DNA from: DTKY01 sp037440765
GTDB taxonomy: Bacteria > Acidobacteriota > Terriglobia > Bryobacterales > Bryobacteraceae
DNA: 42,992 bases
Reading direction: 5' to 3'
NCBI GenBank assembly: GCA_037440765.1
Contig: JBBITL010000037.1
Location: 1 to 42,992, forward strand
Each line of letters begins with the position of its first letter. The stretch's first letter is position 1. Both the position numbers and the translations under genes were made by a program. Below are positions 14,222 to 21,769 of this stretch, piece by piece. The notes under the pieces were generated by a model that worked only from the letters and a program-made list of their open reading frames with translations, did no database searches and was not told where the DNA came from.

Positions 14222-15448
14222 TCACAACGCGCGCGACAGGAACCAGAGCGCGGCTCCCGCGGCCGCCATTATGGCGAAGCCCATCGCCACTGTGCGGGTG
14301 AAGGCCCGCCCGCCGGCGTAGGAGGCGATGACCGTCTTGACAACCGCATTCGCAAGCAGAGCCAGCAGGACCGCGGCAGCCCCGGCCGGCGCGGAGATCG
14401 TGCCCGTCCCCATCAGGCCGGTCATGGACATGGCCACGGCGTCCACGTCAAGCGAGCCGCCGAGCGCGCTGGTCCAGTAGACCGCGCCGCTGCCGAAGGC
14501 CGCCGCCCCGGCTCTGCCAGCGAACAGAATCGCTCCGAACAGCGCGCCGAACTTCAGTGCCGGCGCCAGCCGGAATGGATTGTGGCGCGCCACCGGCGGC
14601 GCGCTGACGGCGGAGCCCGAGCGGCCCGCAAGGAAACCCGTGAGCAGCCCCGCCGCGGTCATTCCGGCGAGCGGCGCGGCCACGGCCCAGGCCAAAGCGG
14701 GATTCACTATCCCCAGGATGAGCAGCAGGCGCGGGAACTGCATGGAGTTGGCCAGAACCGCCGCCTGCGCGTACAGAGGCTCGTTTTCCGGCTCGTCCTT
14801 GCTGCCGCGGGCGAGCGAGGCGGTGGCCGCGGTGGTCGAGGCCAGGCCGCCGGCGATCCCGGCCAGCTTCAGGCCGCGCTGCGCGCCCAGAAATTTCTCC
14901 AGGAAGTAGCCCGCATATGAGACCGAGGAAACCAGAATCACGAAGACCCAGATCTCGCGCGGCGACAGGAACTCGTAGGGACCGAACCGGCCCTCCGGCA
15001 GGATGGGGTAGACGATGAAGATCACCGCCAGAAAGCGCAGCGTGCCCTCGAACTCGCCTTCGGTAATGGTTTCCCGGACCAGCTTGTGCAGCCAGCGCTT
15101 GGCCTCGAGCAGCGCCACCACCACCACGGCGACCCCCACCGCCAGGCGGCTCATGGGAGTCGCCGTCAGGTAGCCCAGCGCGAAGGCAGCTACCGCGGCC
15201 ATTTCCGTGGTCATGCCGGAGCGCTCCCGCCCGCGCAGGTAGAACACGCACAGCAGAGCCGTGGTCGAGGCCAGGGCGGCGGCCGTGAGCCAGGGGCTGC
15301 CGGACAGGCCGCACAGAGCGCCCACCAGCGCGATCAGGACGAAATCGCGGACGCCGGGGTGGCCCTCCCCTTGCGACACCTCGCGCTGCGCTCCGATCAG
15401 GAAACCGATCAGGAGCGCCTCGGCGAGTGCGATGGCGCCCGGCAGCAT
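14222..15448 (-). CDS. MgtC/DUF4010-family integral membrane protein
   Basis: A 408-residue protein. The N-terminal part (AIALAEALLIGFLIGAQREVSQGEGHPGVRDFVLIALVGALCGL) is the MgtC/SapB-type domain. A larger DUF4010 membrane domain follows, e.g. FVILVSSVSYAGYFLEKFLGAQRGLKLAGIAGGLASTTAATASLARGS. About ten to twelve helices are expected. The function of this family is not established; links to Mg2+ or envelope homeostasis come from MgtC only. The start is uncertain: I use the ATG at 15448, while a GTG at 15460 would add four residues; neither has a clear Shine-Dalgarno. It follows uppS on the same strand after about 40 bases. Confidence 0.8.
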   Translation of the reverse strand: MLPGAIALAEALLIGFLIGAQREVSQGEGHPGVRDFVLIALVGALCGLSGSPWLTAAALASTTALLCVFYLRGRERSGMTTEMAAVAAFALGYLTATPMSRLAVGVAVVVVALLEAKRWLHKLVRETITEGEFEGTLRFLAVIFIVYPILPEGRFGPYEFLSPREIWVFVILVSSVSYAGYFLEKFLGAQRGLKLAGIAGGLASTTAATASLARGSKDEPENEPLYAQAAVLANSMQFPRLLLILGIVNPALAWAVAAPLAGMTAAGLLTGFLAGRSGSAVSAPPVARHNPFRLAPALKFGALFGAILFAGRAGAAAFGSGAVYWTSALGGSLDVDAVAMSMTGLMGTGTISAPAGAAAVLLALLANAVVKTVIASYAGGRAFTRTVAMGFAIMAAAGAALWFLSRAL

Positions 15449-15487
15449 GTTTGGCGGCACTGAGTACTGACTCTACACCATGCCGCG

Positions 15488-16180
15488 TCAGGCTGCTGCG
15501 ACGGGCAGCGCGCCGAAACGCCGGTCGCGCGCGCGGAACTCCCGCATACAAACCTCCAGGTCAGCGGCCGCGAAGTCCGGCCACATCTTGGAGAGGAAGA
15601 ACAGCTCGGCGTAGGCGCACTCCCAGAGCAGGAAGTCGCTGAGCCGCTGCTCGCCCCCCGTGCGGATGAGCAGGTCCACTTCCGGAGCCGGCTCCTGCGA
15701 GTGATTGGCTTGCGCCAGCAGGGCGCCGAACCTCTCGCGGGTCAGGGGGCGGACCCCCTGAACCCGCTCGGTGGCCCGCAGGATGGAATCCCTGGAAGAG
15801 TAATCCACCGCCACCCGCAGCCAGAGCCCGCGAGCCGGCGCGGTGATACGCTCGGCCGACTCGATGGCGGCCACCAGCGGCTTGCTCAGGCGATCCCGCC
15901 GCCCGATGACGTTGATCCGAACGCCCCGATCCAGGCACTTCTCCGCCTCGCTCTTGAGGTGTTCCTCGAACAGTTCCATCAGTCCGAGGGTCTCCTCGGG
16001 CGGGCGGCTCCAGTTGTCTGAGGAAAAGGCGTACAGCGTCAGCGCTTTCACGCCCAGCGAGCCGGCGGCTTCGACGGCGCGGCGCACAGCCTCCCCGCCC
16101 GCCCGGTGTCCCGCCAGCCGCGGCCAGCCCCGCGCGGCCGCCCAGCGTCCGTTTCCATCCATGATGATCGCGACGTGCAT
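15488..16180 (-). CDS. uppS: Isoprenyl transferase (undecaprenyl diphosphate synthase)
   Basis: A 230-residue cytoplasmic cis-prenyltransferase that extends farnesyl diphosphate to the C55 carrier lipid for peptidoglycan and O-antigen synthesis. The signature starts at once: HVAIIMDGNGRWAAARGWPR with catalytic Asp8, then GHRAGGEAVRR, LTLYAFSSDNWSRPPEE, and the C-terminal RTGGEQRLSDFLLWECAYAELFF...WPDF. The length is normal. Its ATG lies seven bases after the winged-helix regulator, so the two are co-transcribed, which is an unusual neighbour for uppS (cdsA is common). Confidence 0.95.
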   Translation of the reverse strand: MHVAIIMDGNGRWAAARGWPRLAGHRAGGEAVRRAVEAAGSLGVKALTLYAFSSDNWSRPPEETLGLMELFEEHLKSEAEKCLDRGVRINVIGRRDRLSKPLVAAIESAERITAPARGLWLRVAVDYSSRDSILRATERVQGVRPLTRERFGALLAQANHSQEPAPEVDLLIRTGGEQRLSDFLLWECAYAELFFLSKMWPDFAAADLEVCMREFRARDRRFGALPVAAA

Positions 16181-16187
16181 GTTAGGT

Positions 16188-16547
16188 TCACTTCTCCCGG
16201 GTGGCCTTGATCAGCGCTTCCATGTGGGCCAGGTATTTCTCGAGCGCGCGGCGGCCGGCGGCGGTCAGCCGGTAGTCGGTCCTCGGCATCCTGCCGTCGA
16301 AGGACTTCGCGCAGGCCACGTAGCCCGCGTCCTCGAGTTTCCGCGCGTGCACGCTCAGGTTGCCGTCAGTCGTCTTGAGGAGCTTCTTCAGCTCGTTGAA
16401 GGTCAGCGACTCATTGACTGCCAGCGCGCTGACCACGCCGAGCCGCAACCGCTCATGGATGAGCCGGTCCAACTGCTGCGCCGCGGCGGGAGCGCCCCGG
16501 GGCGCCCGCTGCGGCGGTTCCCTTCTGAGAGCGCTTTGCCTAGCCAC
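16188..16547 (-). CDS. Winged-helix transcriptional regulator (HTH_34/ArsR-like)
   Basis: A 119-residue DNA-binding protein. LDRLIHERLRLGVVSALAVNESLTFNELKKLLKTTDGNLSVHARKLEDAGYVACAKSFDGRMPRTDYRLTAAGRRAL is a complete winged-helix domain of the type that keeps helix 3 as TTDGNLSVHARKLE. No metal-binding cysteines or ligand domain are visible. It starts at a GTG with an ideal AAGGAGG five bases upstream and overlaps the end of the upstream membrane-protein gene by eight bases. Pairs of this regulator and a small membrane protein are commonly co-encoded; autoregulation of the operon is likely but unproven. Confidence 0.85.
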   Translation of the reverse strand: MARQSALRREPPQRAPRGAPAAAQQLDRLIHERLRLGVVSALAVNESLTFNELKKLLKTTDGNLSVHARKLEDAGYVACAKSFDGRMPRTDYRLTAAGRRALEKYLAHMEALIKATREK

Positions 16548-17106
16548 CGTGCCTCCTTGCGATCACGATGCCGAACCCGGTGTGAAGCCCGCCGAATCCC
16601 GCCGCCAGCAGCCAGTTTCCCCAGGCCGCAGGCGCCGCCAGGGCCGCCACACCCAGCGCCATGAAAGATGCGCCCATGGCCGGCACCACCCTCACCGAGA
16701 AAGTCCCCGCCGCGACCACGCCCACTCCGTACAGCAGAAGCCACACCCCCGGAAGAAGCGCGGTATCGCCGGCTCGATACAACACCAGGGTGAGCAGCGC
16801 GGCCGTGAACATCGGCGGGAAAAGGCCCAGGGCGAACTTTCGTCCCGGCCGCGAAAGCAGCGGCTCCTTCACGCTCCGGGCCTTGCGGACCATCGCCAGC
16901 AGGCCGATGGCGAGGGCGACCGCGCCTTCGATCAGCCAGACCGCGAGCCACCTGCCGGGCGTGGGCTGGTGCGCGGCGACCATGGCCGCAAACAGCGCCG
17001 TGGCGCCCATGCCGATGCCGCCGAAGCCGGGCACGGCGGTAAAGGGCGCGGCGCCCTCCATGGTCTCCCGGATGTAGCGCAGGTGGTCCATGGCGCGCTC
17101 GTGCAT
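16540..17106 (-). CDS. Multi-pass membrane protein of unknown function
   Basis: A 188-residue inner-membrane protein with five or six hydrophobic helices, e.g. FGGIGMGATALFAAMVAA, WLIEGAVALAIGLLAMVR, FPPMFTAALLTLVLY and WLLLYGVGVVAAGTFSV. The tail ends with LLAAGFGGLHTGFGIVIARRHGG. I start at the ATG at 17106 (MHERAMDHLRYIRETMEG); the frame stays open up to a GTG at 17202, but that stretch contains a strong promoter and part of a palindrome. A second ATG at 17091 is possible. It is co-encoded with the winged-helix regulator that overlaps its 3' end. No family name is claimed. Confidence 0.75.
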   Translation of the reverse strand: MHERAMDHLRYIRETMEGAAPFTAVPGFGGIGMGATALFAAMVAAHQPTPGRWLAVWLIEGAVALAIGLLAMVRKARSVKEPLLSRPGRKFALGLFPPMFTAALLTLVLYRAGDTALLPGVWLLLYGVGVVAAGTFSVRVVPAMGASFMALGVAALAAPAAWGNWLLAAGFGGLHTGFGIVIARRHGG

Positions 17107-17151
17107 CGCGACGGGCCGCTCCCGGATAGGCTCCACCTTCCCCACGCTCCA

Positions 17152-17180
17152 ATCATAGGACGCCGCTTCAATTCTGTCAA
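17152..17180 (-). promoter_or_regulatory. Strong sigma-70-type promoter of the membrane protein-regulator-uppS operon
   Basis: On the minus strand TTGACA (17180-17175) and TATGAT (17157-17152) are separated by exactly 17 bases, close to the bacterial consensus. The transcription start would be near 17145, about 40 bases before the ATG at 17106. Confidence 0.75.
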
Positions 17181-17192
17181 GTACTTTATGCC

Positions 17193-17221
17193 GTAGGGGC
17201 ACGCCGCTGGCGTGCCCCTAC
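17193..17221. repeat. Perfect GTAGGGGC palindrome
   Basis: A 13-base perfect stem (GTAGGGGCACGCC at 17193-17205 and its complement at 17209-17221) encloses a three-base loop. It lies between the promoter of the uppS operon and the 3' end of the envelope-protein gene. It probably terminates or stabilises transcripts and is the best-preserved copy of this element in the window. Confidence 0.75.
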
Positions 17222-17243
17222 CGCTTGATGCTCCTTCTTCTGA

Positions 17244-17271
17244 CTTGGGCGCGCCGCCGGCGTGCCCCTAC
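17244..17271. repeat. Degenerate GTAGGGGC palindrome holding a stop codon
   Basis: The right arm (GGCGTGCCCCTAC, 17259-17271) is identical to that of the neighbouring perfect copy, while the left arm is degraded. Read on the minus strand, its TAG (17270-17268) is the stop codon of the envelope-protein gene. Confidence 0.6.
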
Positions 17272-18014
17272 TCCACCACCTTCGCCGTCACCACCAGGAT
17301 CAGGGCCGTCCCGGACTCGTCGATGTTGGCCTTGCCCACCACTGCCTTCTGTCCCTCACGAACGTCGACGTCGGTCGCGAAACCGGCGTTTCGGCCAGGA
17401 GGCTGTTGCAAGCTACCAGGCCGGGGATCGACTGGAATCAGCGCGTTGAAACGGAGGTTGTCGATACGCACGACATTCTCCTTAGCCGCCTCGGAGATGT
17501 TCAGGCCCCCGAGCGCGATGGAGCATGTTGTCCCCGGCGGCGTCGAGAATGCACCGTTTGCGGATGCTTGCCGTCCCTCTCGGCCTCGAATGACCGCGGT
17601 ATCCAGCACCCGCAGCCCGCCGAAGGAGAATGTGCTCCGCGGTTGCTTGGCGACACCTTCCAGTTCCCTTGGAATCGTGTCTTGCTGCCGCGCCTGGGCG
17701 CCACCAGCCAAGATGTGCACTGTCAGTTCAGTGTTTCTGAGCGGCGCGTCGAACCGCTTGATTGCCTCGCCCACCGCGTCCACTACTGCCTGCGGGCCCG
17801 CGACTGTGATCGCCTTCAGTTCCCTCGATGCCCGCAACTGAGCCCCGAAGGTCATGAGCAAGTCGACCAGCCGGGCTGGATCCTGGTGCTTGACCTCGAA
17901 GACCTTCGTGACCCAATCCGGCGGAGGCTGAGCCGGCTTCTCTTCCTTCTTGGCCTCCTGGGCGGCGAGGGGAAGAGCAAACAGCAACAGCGCCAGCAAG
18001 ATGCTGCGTTTCAT
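17268..18014 (-). CDS. Exported protein of unknown function, secretin-N-like fold possible
   Basis: A 248-residue protein with a clear signal peptide (MKRSILLALLLFALPLAAQEA). The segment TKVFEVKHQDPARLVDLLMTFGAQLRASRELKAITVAGPQAVVDAVGEAIKRFD has the beta-alpha-beta pattern of the N1-type ring domain of secretins (residue-range match by eye, no secretin pore follows). The C-terminal half is beta-rich and ends DESGTALILVVTAKVVE. I use the ATG at 18014, which has AAGGAG seven bases upstream; the frame is open further but then lies in the preceding gene. The start overlaps that gene's stop (ATGA), so they are translationally coupled. Possibly a periplasmic partner of the membrane-anchored neighbour. 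Confidence 0.7.
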   Translation of the reverse strand: MKRSILLALLLFALPLAAQEAKKEEKPAQPPPDWVTKVFEVKHQDPARLVDLLMTFGAQLRASRELKAITVAGPQAVVDAVGEAIKRFDAPLRNTELTVHILAGGAQARQQDTIPRELEGVAKQPRSTFSFGGLRVLDTAVIRGREGRQASANGAFSTPPGTTCSIALGGLNISEAAKENVVRIDNLRFNALIPVDPRPGSLQQPPGRNAGFATDVDVREGQKAVVGKANIDESGTALILVVTAKVVE

Positions 18015-18358
18015 AGCGAATCTCCTTGTTCGGCATCGATCAGCCGGTAGATGACGACGTCGGGGTCGTCGGTGAGCATCTTCACCAGCAGCGGCTCTTG
18101 CGGCACAGCCGCCGGTTTGGGCGCCGGCCTCAATACCGGCGGCGGCGTCTTCGCGATCACCGGCGCCGGCAACCGGAGGGCCGGAGGAGCGGACGGAGCA
18201 GGGACCTCCGCACGCGGGGACAAGGCGATCGCCGCTACAATCACGGCCGCAACTGGTACGGCCGCACAGCGCCAGCGGAACGCGAACCACCACGACGGCT
18301 TCCGCCCTTCGACCGCCGCCATCACACGTCCGCGCACTTCCGCCAGTTCTCTCTCCAC
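18011..18358 (-). CDS. Membrane-anchored proline-rich protein (anti-sigma-like N-terminus)
   Basis: About 115 residues. A cytoplasmic N-terminus (VERELAEVRGRVMAAVEGRK) is followed by one helix (CAAVPVAAVIVAAIALS), a Pro/Ala-rich spacer and a periplasmic tail ending LTDDPDVVIYRLIDAEQGDSL. The layout resembles single-pass anti-sigma or regulatory proteins, but no zinc motif and no adjacent sigma gene are present. The start is uncertain: I chose the GTG at 18358, six bases after a TATATA box, because residues further upstream read like promoter DNA. An ATG at 18442 is also in frame. It is coupled to the exported protein downstream. Confidence 0.55.
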   Translation of the reverse strand: MERELAEVRGRVMAAVEGRKPSWWFAFRWRCAAVPVAAVIVAAIALSPRAEVPAPSAPPALRLPAPVIAKTPPPVLRPAPKPAAVPQEPLLVKMLTDDPDVVIYRLIDAEQGDSL

Positions 18359-18440
18359 GTCTGATATATACCCCTCACCCGGCAGAAACGTGTAGACGAT
18401 TTCCGCACGGAGGTATAAACTGCTATCGGAGGATGCGGAC

Positions 18441-18878
18441 ATGCCAGTAACTGTCAAGAACGTGACCATATGGCGCAAGGAAGCGCCCAACCAGCCCGGC
18501 GTGCTGTCCGAGGCGCTCGGGCCCCTGGCCGAGGCCGGCGCCAACCTCAGGGTGCTCATGGGATACCGCCTGCCGGGTGAGGAGGGCAGGGCCGCCATCG
18601 AACTCTATCCGATCACCGGCGCCAAGGCCGCCAAGGCCGCCGAAGCCGTGGGGCTGGTCAAGTCGCACATCCCCGCACTGCACGTTGAAGGTGACGACAA
18701 GCCCGCCCTGATGCACGCCATCGCGCAGGCGCTGGCCGCGGCAGGGATCAACATCAGCTTCCTGGTGGCCCAGGTGGTGGGGCGGAAGTACACGGCCATC
18801 TGGGGCTTCGAGTCCAACGAGGCTGCCCGCAAGGCAGCCACGCTGATCAAGAGGGTCAAGGTCAAGGCCAAGAAGTAG
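18441..18878 (+). CDS. Double ACT-domain protein
   Basis: A 145-residue cytosolic protein made of two ACT-like domains. The first is VTIWRKEAPNQPGVLSEALGPLAEAGANLRVLMGYRL; the second is LHVEGDDKPALMHAIAQALAAAGINISFLVAQVVGRKYTAIWGF. ACT pairs bind amino acids or similar small ligands and regulate enzymes. No catalytic domain is attached, so this is a stand-alone sensor. GGAGG lies eight bases before the ATG. It diverges from the envelope pair, converges on selB, and ends in a Lys-rich tail (RVKVKAKK). Confidence 0.8.
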   Translation: MPVTVKNVTIWRKEAPNQPGVLSEALGPLAEAGANLRVLMGYRLPGEEGRAAIELYPITGAKAAKAAEAVGLVKSHIPALHVEGDDKPALMHAIAQALAAAGINISFLVAQVVGRKYTAIWGFESNEAARKAATLIKRVKVKAKK

Positions 18879-18884
18879 CGTTCG

Positions 18885-20711
18885 CTACAGGACCACGCGC
18901 TGGTCCCCTTCCCTTCGCGTGACCCGTTCGCGGTCCAGGTATTCCAGAAGCGGGATGGCGTACTTGCGGGATACCCCCGTCCAGTCCTTGAAGTCGGGCA
19001 CTGAGAAACGGCGCCCCTTGTGCCCGGCGAGCCTCCCTCTTAGTTCCTGAATCGCTGACGAGTGGAACACCAGCTCGTCCGTCACGCGGATCAGCCGTTT
19101 CTCCCGCAGGAGAATCTGCAACAGCGACCGCGCGCGTGCCTGCTCCACCCCCGAGCTGGCCAATACCTCCGCCACATAAGGGACCTTCAATCCCGCGCGC
19201 GAGAACGCCTCCTCAATGGATGCGAGCGCGCGGTCCTCGTCCTGCTTGAGCACAATCCGGTGTGACGCCAGCCGCACGAGATCCCCTTCCGCCACCGCCC
19301 CCTCGGCGCGGGCCAGCAGCGCGTCCAGCAGGAACGGCGGCGAGCCGGCCAGCAAACGGGCCCGCAGGTCCTCTCTTGGCATCCCGGGCAGCAGCGGGCT
19401 GGCCTGGTGAAACGCCCGCAGAACCTCTTCCAGACGCTTCGCGGTTACGCCGAACCACTCCCGGTCCACCAGCCAGGCGGGCGAGCTGTCCAGGACGAGA
19501 ATCCCGTCCGCTTGCGGAACCTCGGCGCCTGTTCGCGCTATCAGGTCCGGCAGGTTCACGCCAAACTCCGATTCGCGAACCAGTAGCGCAGCCCGTTCGG
19601 CAGGCGAGCCTTCGGCCAGGACTCGCAGGCGGAGGGCGGCGTTCTCTTTGCGCCGGTAACGGCGCCCGCCGTTGTCCAGGGCCACGCCGCCGCCAATGGT
19701 CACTACGGGCGAGAACCTGCGGATGATAAACCGGTCCCCGGGCAGCACCAGCGCGGGCTCCCGCAGAACCAGGCGCGCATAGCCCCGGCCCAGCCATCGC
19801 AACTCCGCCTCGATCTCCGCCGTCCCGGCGTGGAAGTGAACCGGCGCGCGGTCTTTGAGTGTCCCGGCCGAGGGCAGCAGATCGACGCGGCAATCCACCT
19901 CCCGCGTAGCCTTGAACAGGCCGGGCTCGGAGAGCACCATGCCGCGCGCCAGGTCCCCCGGCTCGACCCCGGCCAGGTTCAGGGCGGTGCGCTGGCCGGC
20001 CACCGCCCGCTCCTGGCTTCGCCCGTGGACCTGCACTCCGCGGACGCGCAGCCGGCGCCCGCCGGGGTAAACCTCCACTTCCTGATCGCGCCCCACCGAG
20101 CCCGAGATCAGCGTGCCGGTGACAACTGTACCGAAGCCGCGAAGCGAGAAGGAACGGTCTATGGGCAGGCGGAAAAAGCCCGAAGTGTCCCGGGGAGGCG
20201 CGGCGCCAGCAACCTCCGCCAGCCGTCGTTTAAGTTCGTCCAGGCCCGCGCCGGTCGCGGCGCTCACCGCCGCCACCGGCGCCCCTGCGAGGAACGATCC
20301 CGTCACGAACTCCTCAACCTCCAGACGCACCAGCGCCAGTGTGCCGTCATCCGCCAGATCGGCCTTGGTGAGCGCGACAACGCCCCGCTGGATCCCGAGC
20401 AGGCGGCAGATGTCGAAGTGCTCGCGCGTTTGCGGCTTGATGGACTCGTCGGCGGCGACCACCAGGAGAACCAGGTCGATGCCCGCCACCCCCGCGAGCA
20501 TGTTCTTGACGAACCGCTCGTGTCCGGGCACGTCCACAAAGCCGATGCGGATGCCGCCGGCCAGTTCCAGGTGGGCGAAGCCGAGGTCGATTGAAATACC
20601 GCGCCGCTTCTCTTCCTCCAGCCGGTCGGTGTCGATTCCGGTCAACGCGCGAACGAGCGCGGTCTTGCCGTGATCGACGTGACCGGCGGTTCCAACTATG
20701 AGGTTGCGCAT
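18885..20711 (-). CDS. selB: Selenocysteine-specific translation elongation factor SelB
   Basis: A 608-residue GTPase that delivers Sec-tRNA(Sec) to in-frame UGA codons. The EF-Tu-like G domain has GTAGHVDHGKTALVRALTG (G1, residues 7-25), RRGISIDLGFAHLE (G2), DVPGHERFVKNM (G3) and TKAD (G4). The beta-barrel domains include SFSLRGFGTVVTGTLISG. The C-terminal half consists of winged-helix repeats that contact the SECIS RNA and ends RRFSVPDFKDWTGVSRKYAIPLLEYLDRERVTRREGDQRVVL. The length is normal. It implies that this organism makes selenoproteins. selA, selC and selD are not in the window. AGG lies eight bases before the ATG. Confidence 0.95.
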   Translation of the reverse strand: MRNLIVGTAGHVDHGKTALVRALTGIDTDRLEEEKRRGISIDLGFAHLELAGGIRIGFVDVPGHERFVKNMLAGVAGIDLVLLVVAADESIKPQTREHFDICRLLGIQRGVVALTKADLADDGTLALVRLEVEEFVTGSFLAGAPVAAVSAATGAGLDELKRRLAEVAGAAPPRDTSGFFRLPIDRSFSLRGFGTVVTGTLISGSVGRDQEVEVYPGGRRLRVRGVQVHGRSQERAVAGQRTALNLAGVEPGDLARGMVLSEPGLFKATREVDCRVDLLPSAGTLKDRAPVHFHAGTAEIEAELRWLGRGYARLVLREPALVLPGDRFIIRRFSPVVTIGGGVALDNGGRRYRRKENAALRLRVLAEGSPAERAALLVRESEFGVNLPDLIARTGAEVPQADGILVLDSSPAWLVDREWFGVTAKRLEEVLRAFHQASPLLPGMPREDLRARLLAGSPPFLLDALLARAEGAVAEGDLVRLASHRIVLKQDEDRALASIEEAFSRAGLKVPYVAEVLASSGVEQARARSLLQILLREKRLIRVTDELVFHSSAIQELRGRLAGHKGRRFSVPDFKDWTGVSRKYAIPLLEYLDRERVTRREGDQRVVL

Positions 20712-20758
20712 GCCCGTGACCTACTCCATCTTACAATCCGCCCCGCGACGCGCCCGAT

Positions 20759-20786
20759 TCGACAATTCTGAGGAGATTTGTTATCT
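20759..20786 (+). promoter_or_regulatory. Candidate promoter of the Tudor-like gene and possibly purQLF
   Basis: TCGACA (20759-20764) and TTATCT (20781-20786) are 16 bases apart, in an AT-richer stretch before the ATG at 20810. AGAGG lies in the leader about ten bases before the ATG. Confidence 0.45.
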
Positions 20787-20809
20787 TAAACATAGAGGTT
20801 TTCCGGCCA

Positions 20810-21043
20810 ATGGCAACAAAGTCACCTTTTCCTCAAGGCGCGCAGGTGGAACATCCCAAGTTCGGACTGGGCAGCGTTCTGGCCAGCAGCGAGGATTACA
20901 TCAGCATCAAGTTCGACGAATTCGGAGAGAAGAAGTTCGTCAGCTCGATCGTATTCCCCAGCCTCAAGAAGAGCGACCGCCAGCCTCCCGCCGAGAAGCG
21001 CCCCCGCAAAAAACCCAAGGCCGCGCCAGCCGTCGCCGGTTAG
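20810..21043 (+). CDS. Small Tudor-like protein resembling the UvrD/PcrA C-terminal domain
   Basis: A 77-residue protein. GAQVEHPKFGLGSVLASSEDYISIKFDEFGEKKFVSSIVFP matches the pattern G-V-H-x-F-G-x-G-x-V...I-F-G-K of the Tudor-like module at the C-terminus of UvrD/PcrA helicases, which contacts RNA polymerase. Here the module stands alone, followed by a basic, disordered tail (KRPRKKPKAAPAVAG). A role in binding RNA polymerase or nucleic acid is inferred from that similarity only. It has its own promoter candidate and is followed by a hairpin before purQ. Confidence 0.7.
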   Translation: MATKSPFPQGAQVEHPKFGLGSVLASSEDYISIKFDEFGEKKFVSSIVFPSLKKSDRQPPAEKRPRKKPKAAPAVAG

Positions 21044-21050
21044 ACGCGCT

Positions 21051-21072
21051 GGACAGGCCGGGAGGCCTGTCC
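21051..21072 (+). terminator. Hairpin after the Tudor-like gene
   Basis: GGACAGGCC (21051-21059) pairs with GGCCTGTCC (21064-21072) around a GGGA loop. There is no T-tract. It separates the Tudor-like gene from the TAGACT box in front of purQ. Confidence 0.55.
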
Positions 21073-21080
21073 CGCCGTGT

Positions 21081-21086
21081 TAGACT
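21081..21086 (+). promoter_or_regulatory. Candidate -10 element (TAGACT) of purQLF
   Basis: TAGACT ends 11 bases before the purQ ATG at 21098, with GAGG in between as a possible ribosome-binding site. No -35 match is evident. The leader would be about five bases. Confidence 0.3.
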
Positions 21087-21097
21087 GAGGATCTTCC

Positions 21098-21766
21098 ATG
21101 AGATTCGGAGTGGTCGTGTTTCCAGGCAGCAACTGTGACCACGATGCCTGGTACGCTGTTTCCCACAACCTGGGCCGCGAGGCCGAATACGTCTGGCACG
21201 ATTCGGAGAGCCTGGGAAACCTGGATGCGGTGATCCTGCCGGGCGGCTTCAGCTACGGCGACTACCTGCGCTGCGGCGCCATCGCCAAGTTTTCCCGGGT
21301 GATGGGCGCGGTCAAGAAGTTCGCCGCCTCGGGGGGGCTGGTCGTCGGCATCTGCAACGGCTTCCAGATTCTGGTGGAAGCCGGCCTGCTGCCGGGCGCG
21401 CTCATACGCAACCGCGGCCTTAAGTTCATCTGCCGCCCGGTGGACCTGATTACCGCCACCGCGGATTCGCCCTTCACCTGCCGGGCGCGGAAAGGACAGG
21501 TGGTGAAGGCGCCCATCGCCCACGGCGAGGGCTGCTACTACGCCGACGAGCGGACTCTGGACGAACTGGAAGCCGAAGACCGCGTGGTGTTCCGCTACGC
21601 GGCCAATCCCAACGGGTCGCTGCGCGACATTGCGGGCATCCTGAGCCGGGAAAGGAACGTCATGGGAATGATGCCTCACCCCGAGCGGGCGGCCGACCCG
21701 CTGATGGGCTCCACCGACGGGCTGGTGGTCTTTGAATCCATGGTCTGGGCGATGGCGGTGAAGTAG
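21098..21766 (+). CDS. purQ: Phosphoribosylformylglycinamidine synthase, glutaminase subunit
   Basis: A 222-residue class I glutamine amidotransferase that supplies ammonia to PurL in step 4 of purine synthesis (FGAR to FGAM). The catalytic Cys86 is in GLVVGICNGFQIL, and the His194/Glu196 pair is in MMPHPERA. The oxyanion segment LPGGFSYGDYLRCGA is intact. Its stop is three bases before the purL start, so the subunits are co-expressed. purS, which usually completes the small-PurL complex and often precedes purQ, is not seen here. Confidence 0.96.
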   Translation: MRFGVVVFPGSNCDHDAWYAVSHNLGREAEYVWHDSESLGNLDAVILPGGFSYGDYLRCGAIAKFSRVMGAVKKFAASGGLVVGICNGFQILVEAGLLPGALIRNRGLKFICRPVDLITATADSPFTCRARKGQVVKAPIAHGEGCYYADERTLDELEAEDRVVFRYAANPNGSLRDIAGILSRERNVMGMMPHPERAADPLMGSTDGLVVFESMVWAMAVK

Positions 21767-21769
21767 ACC

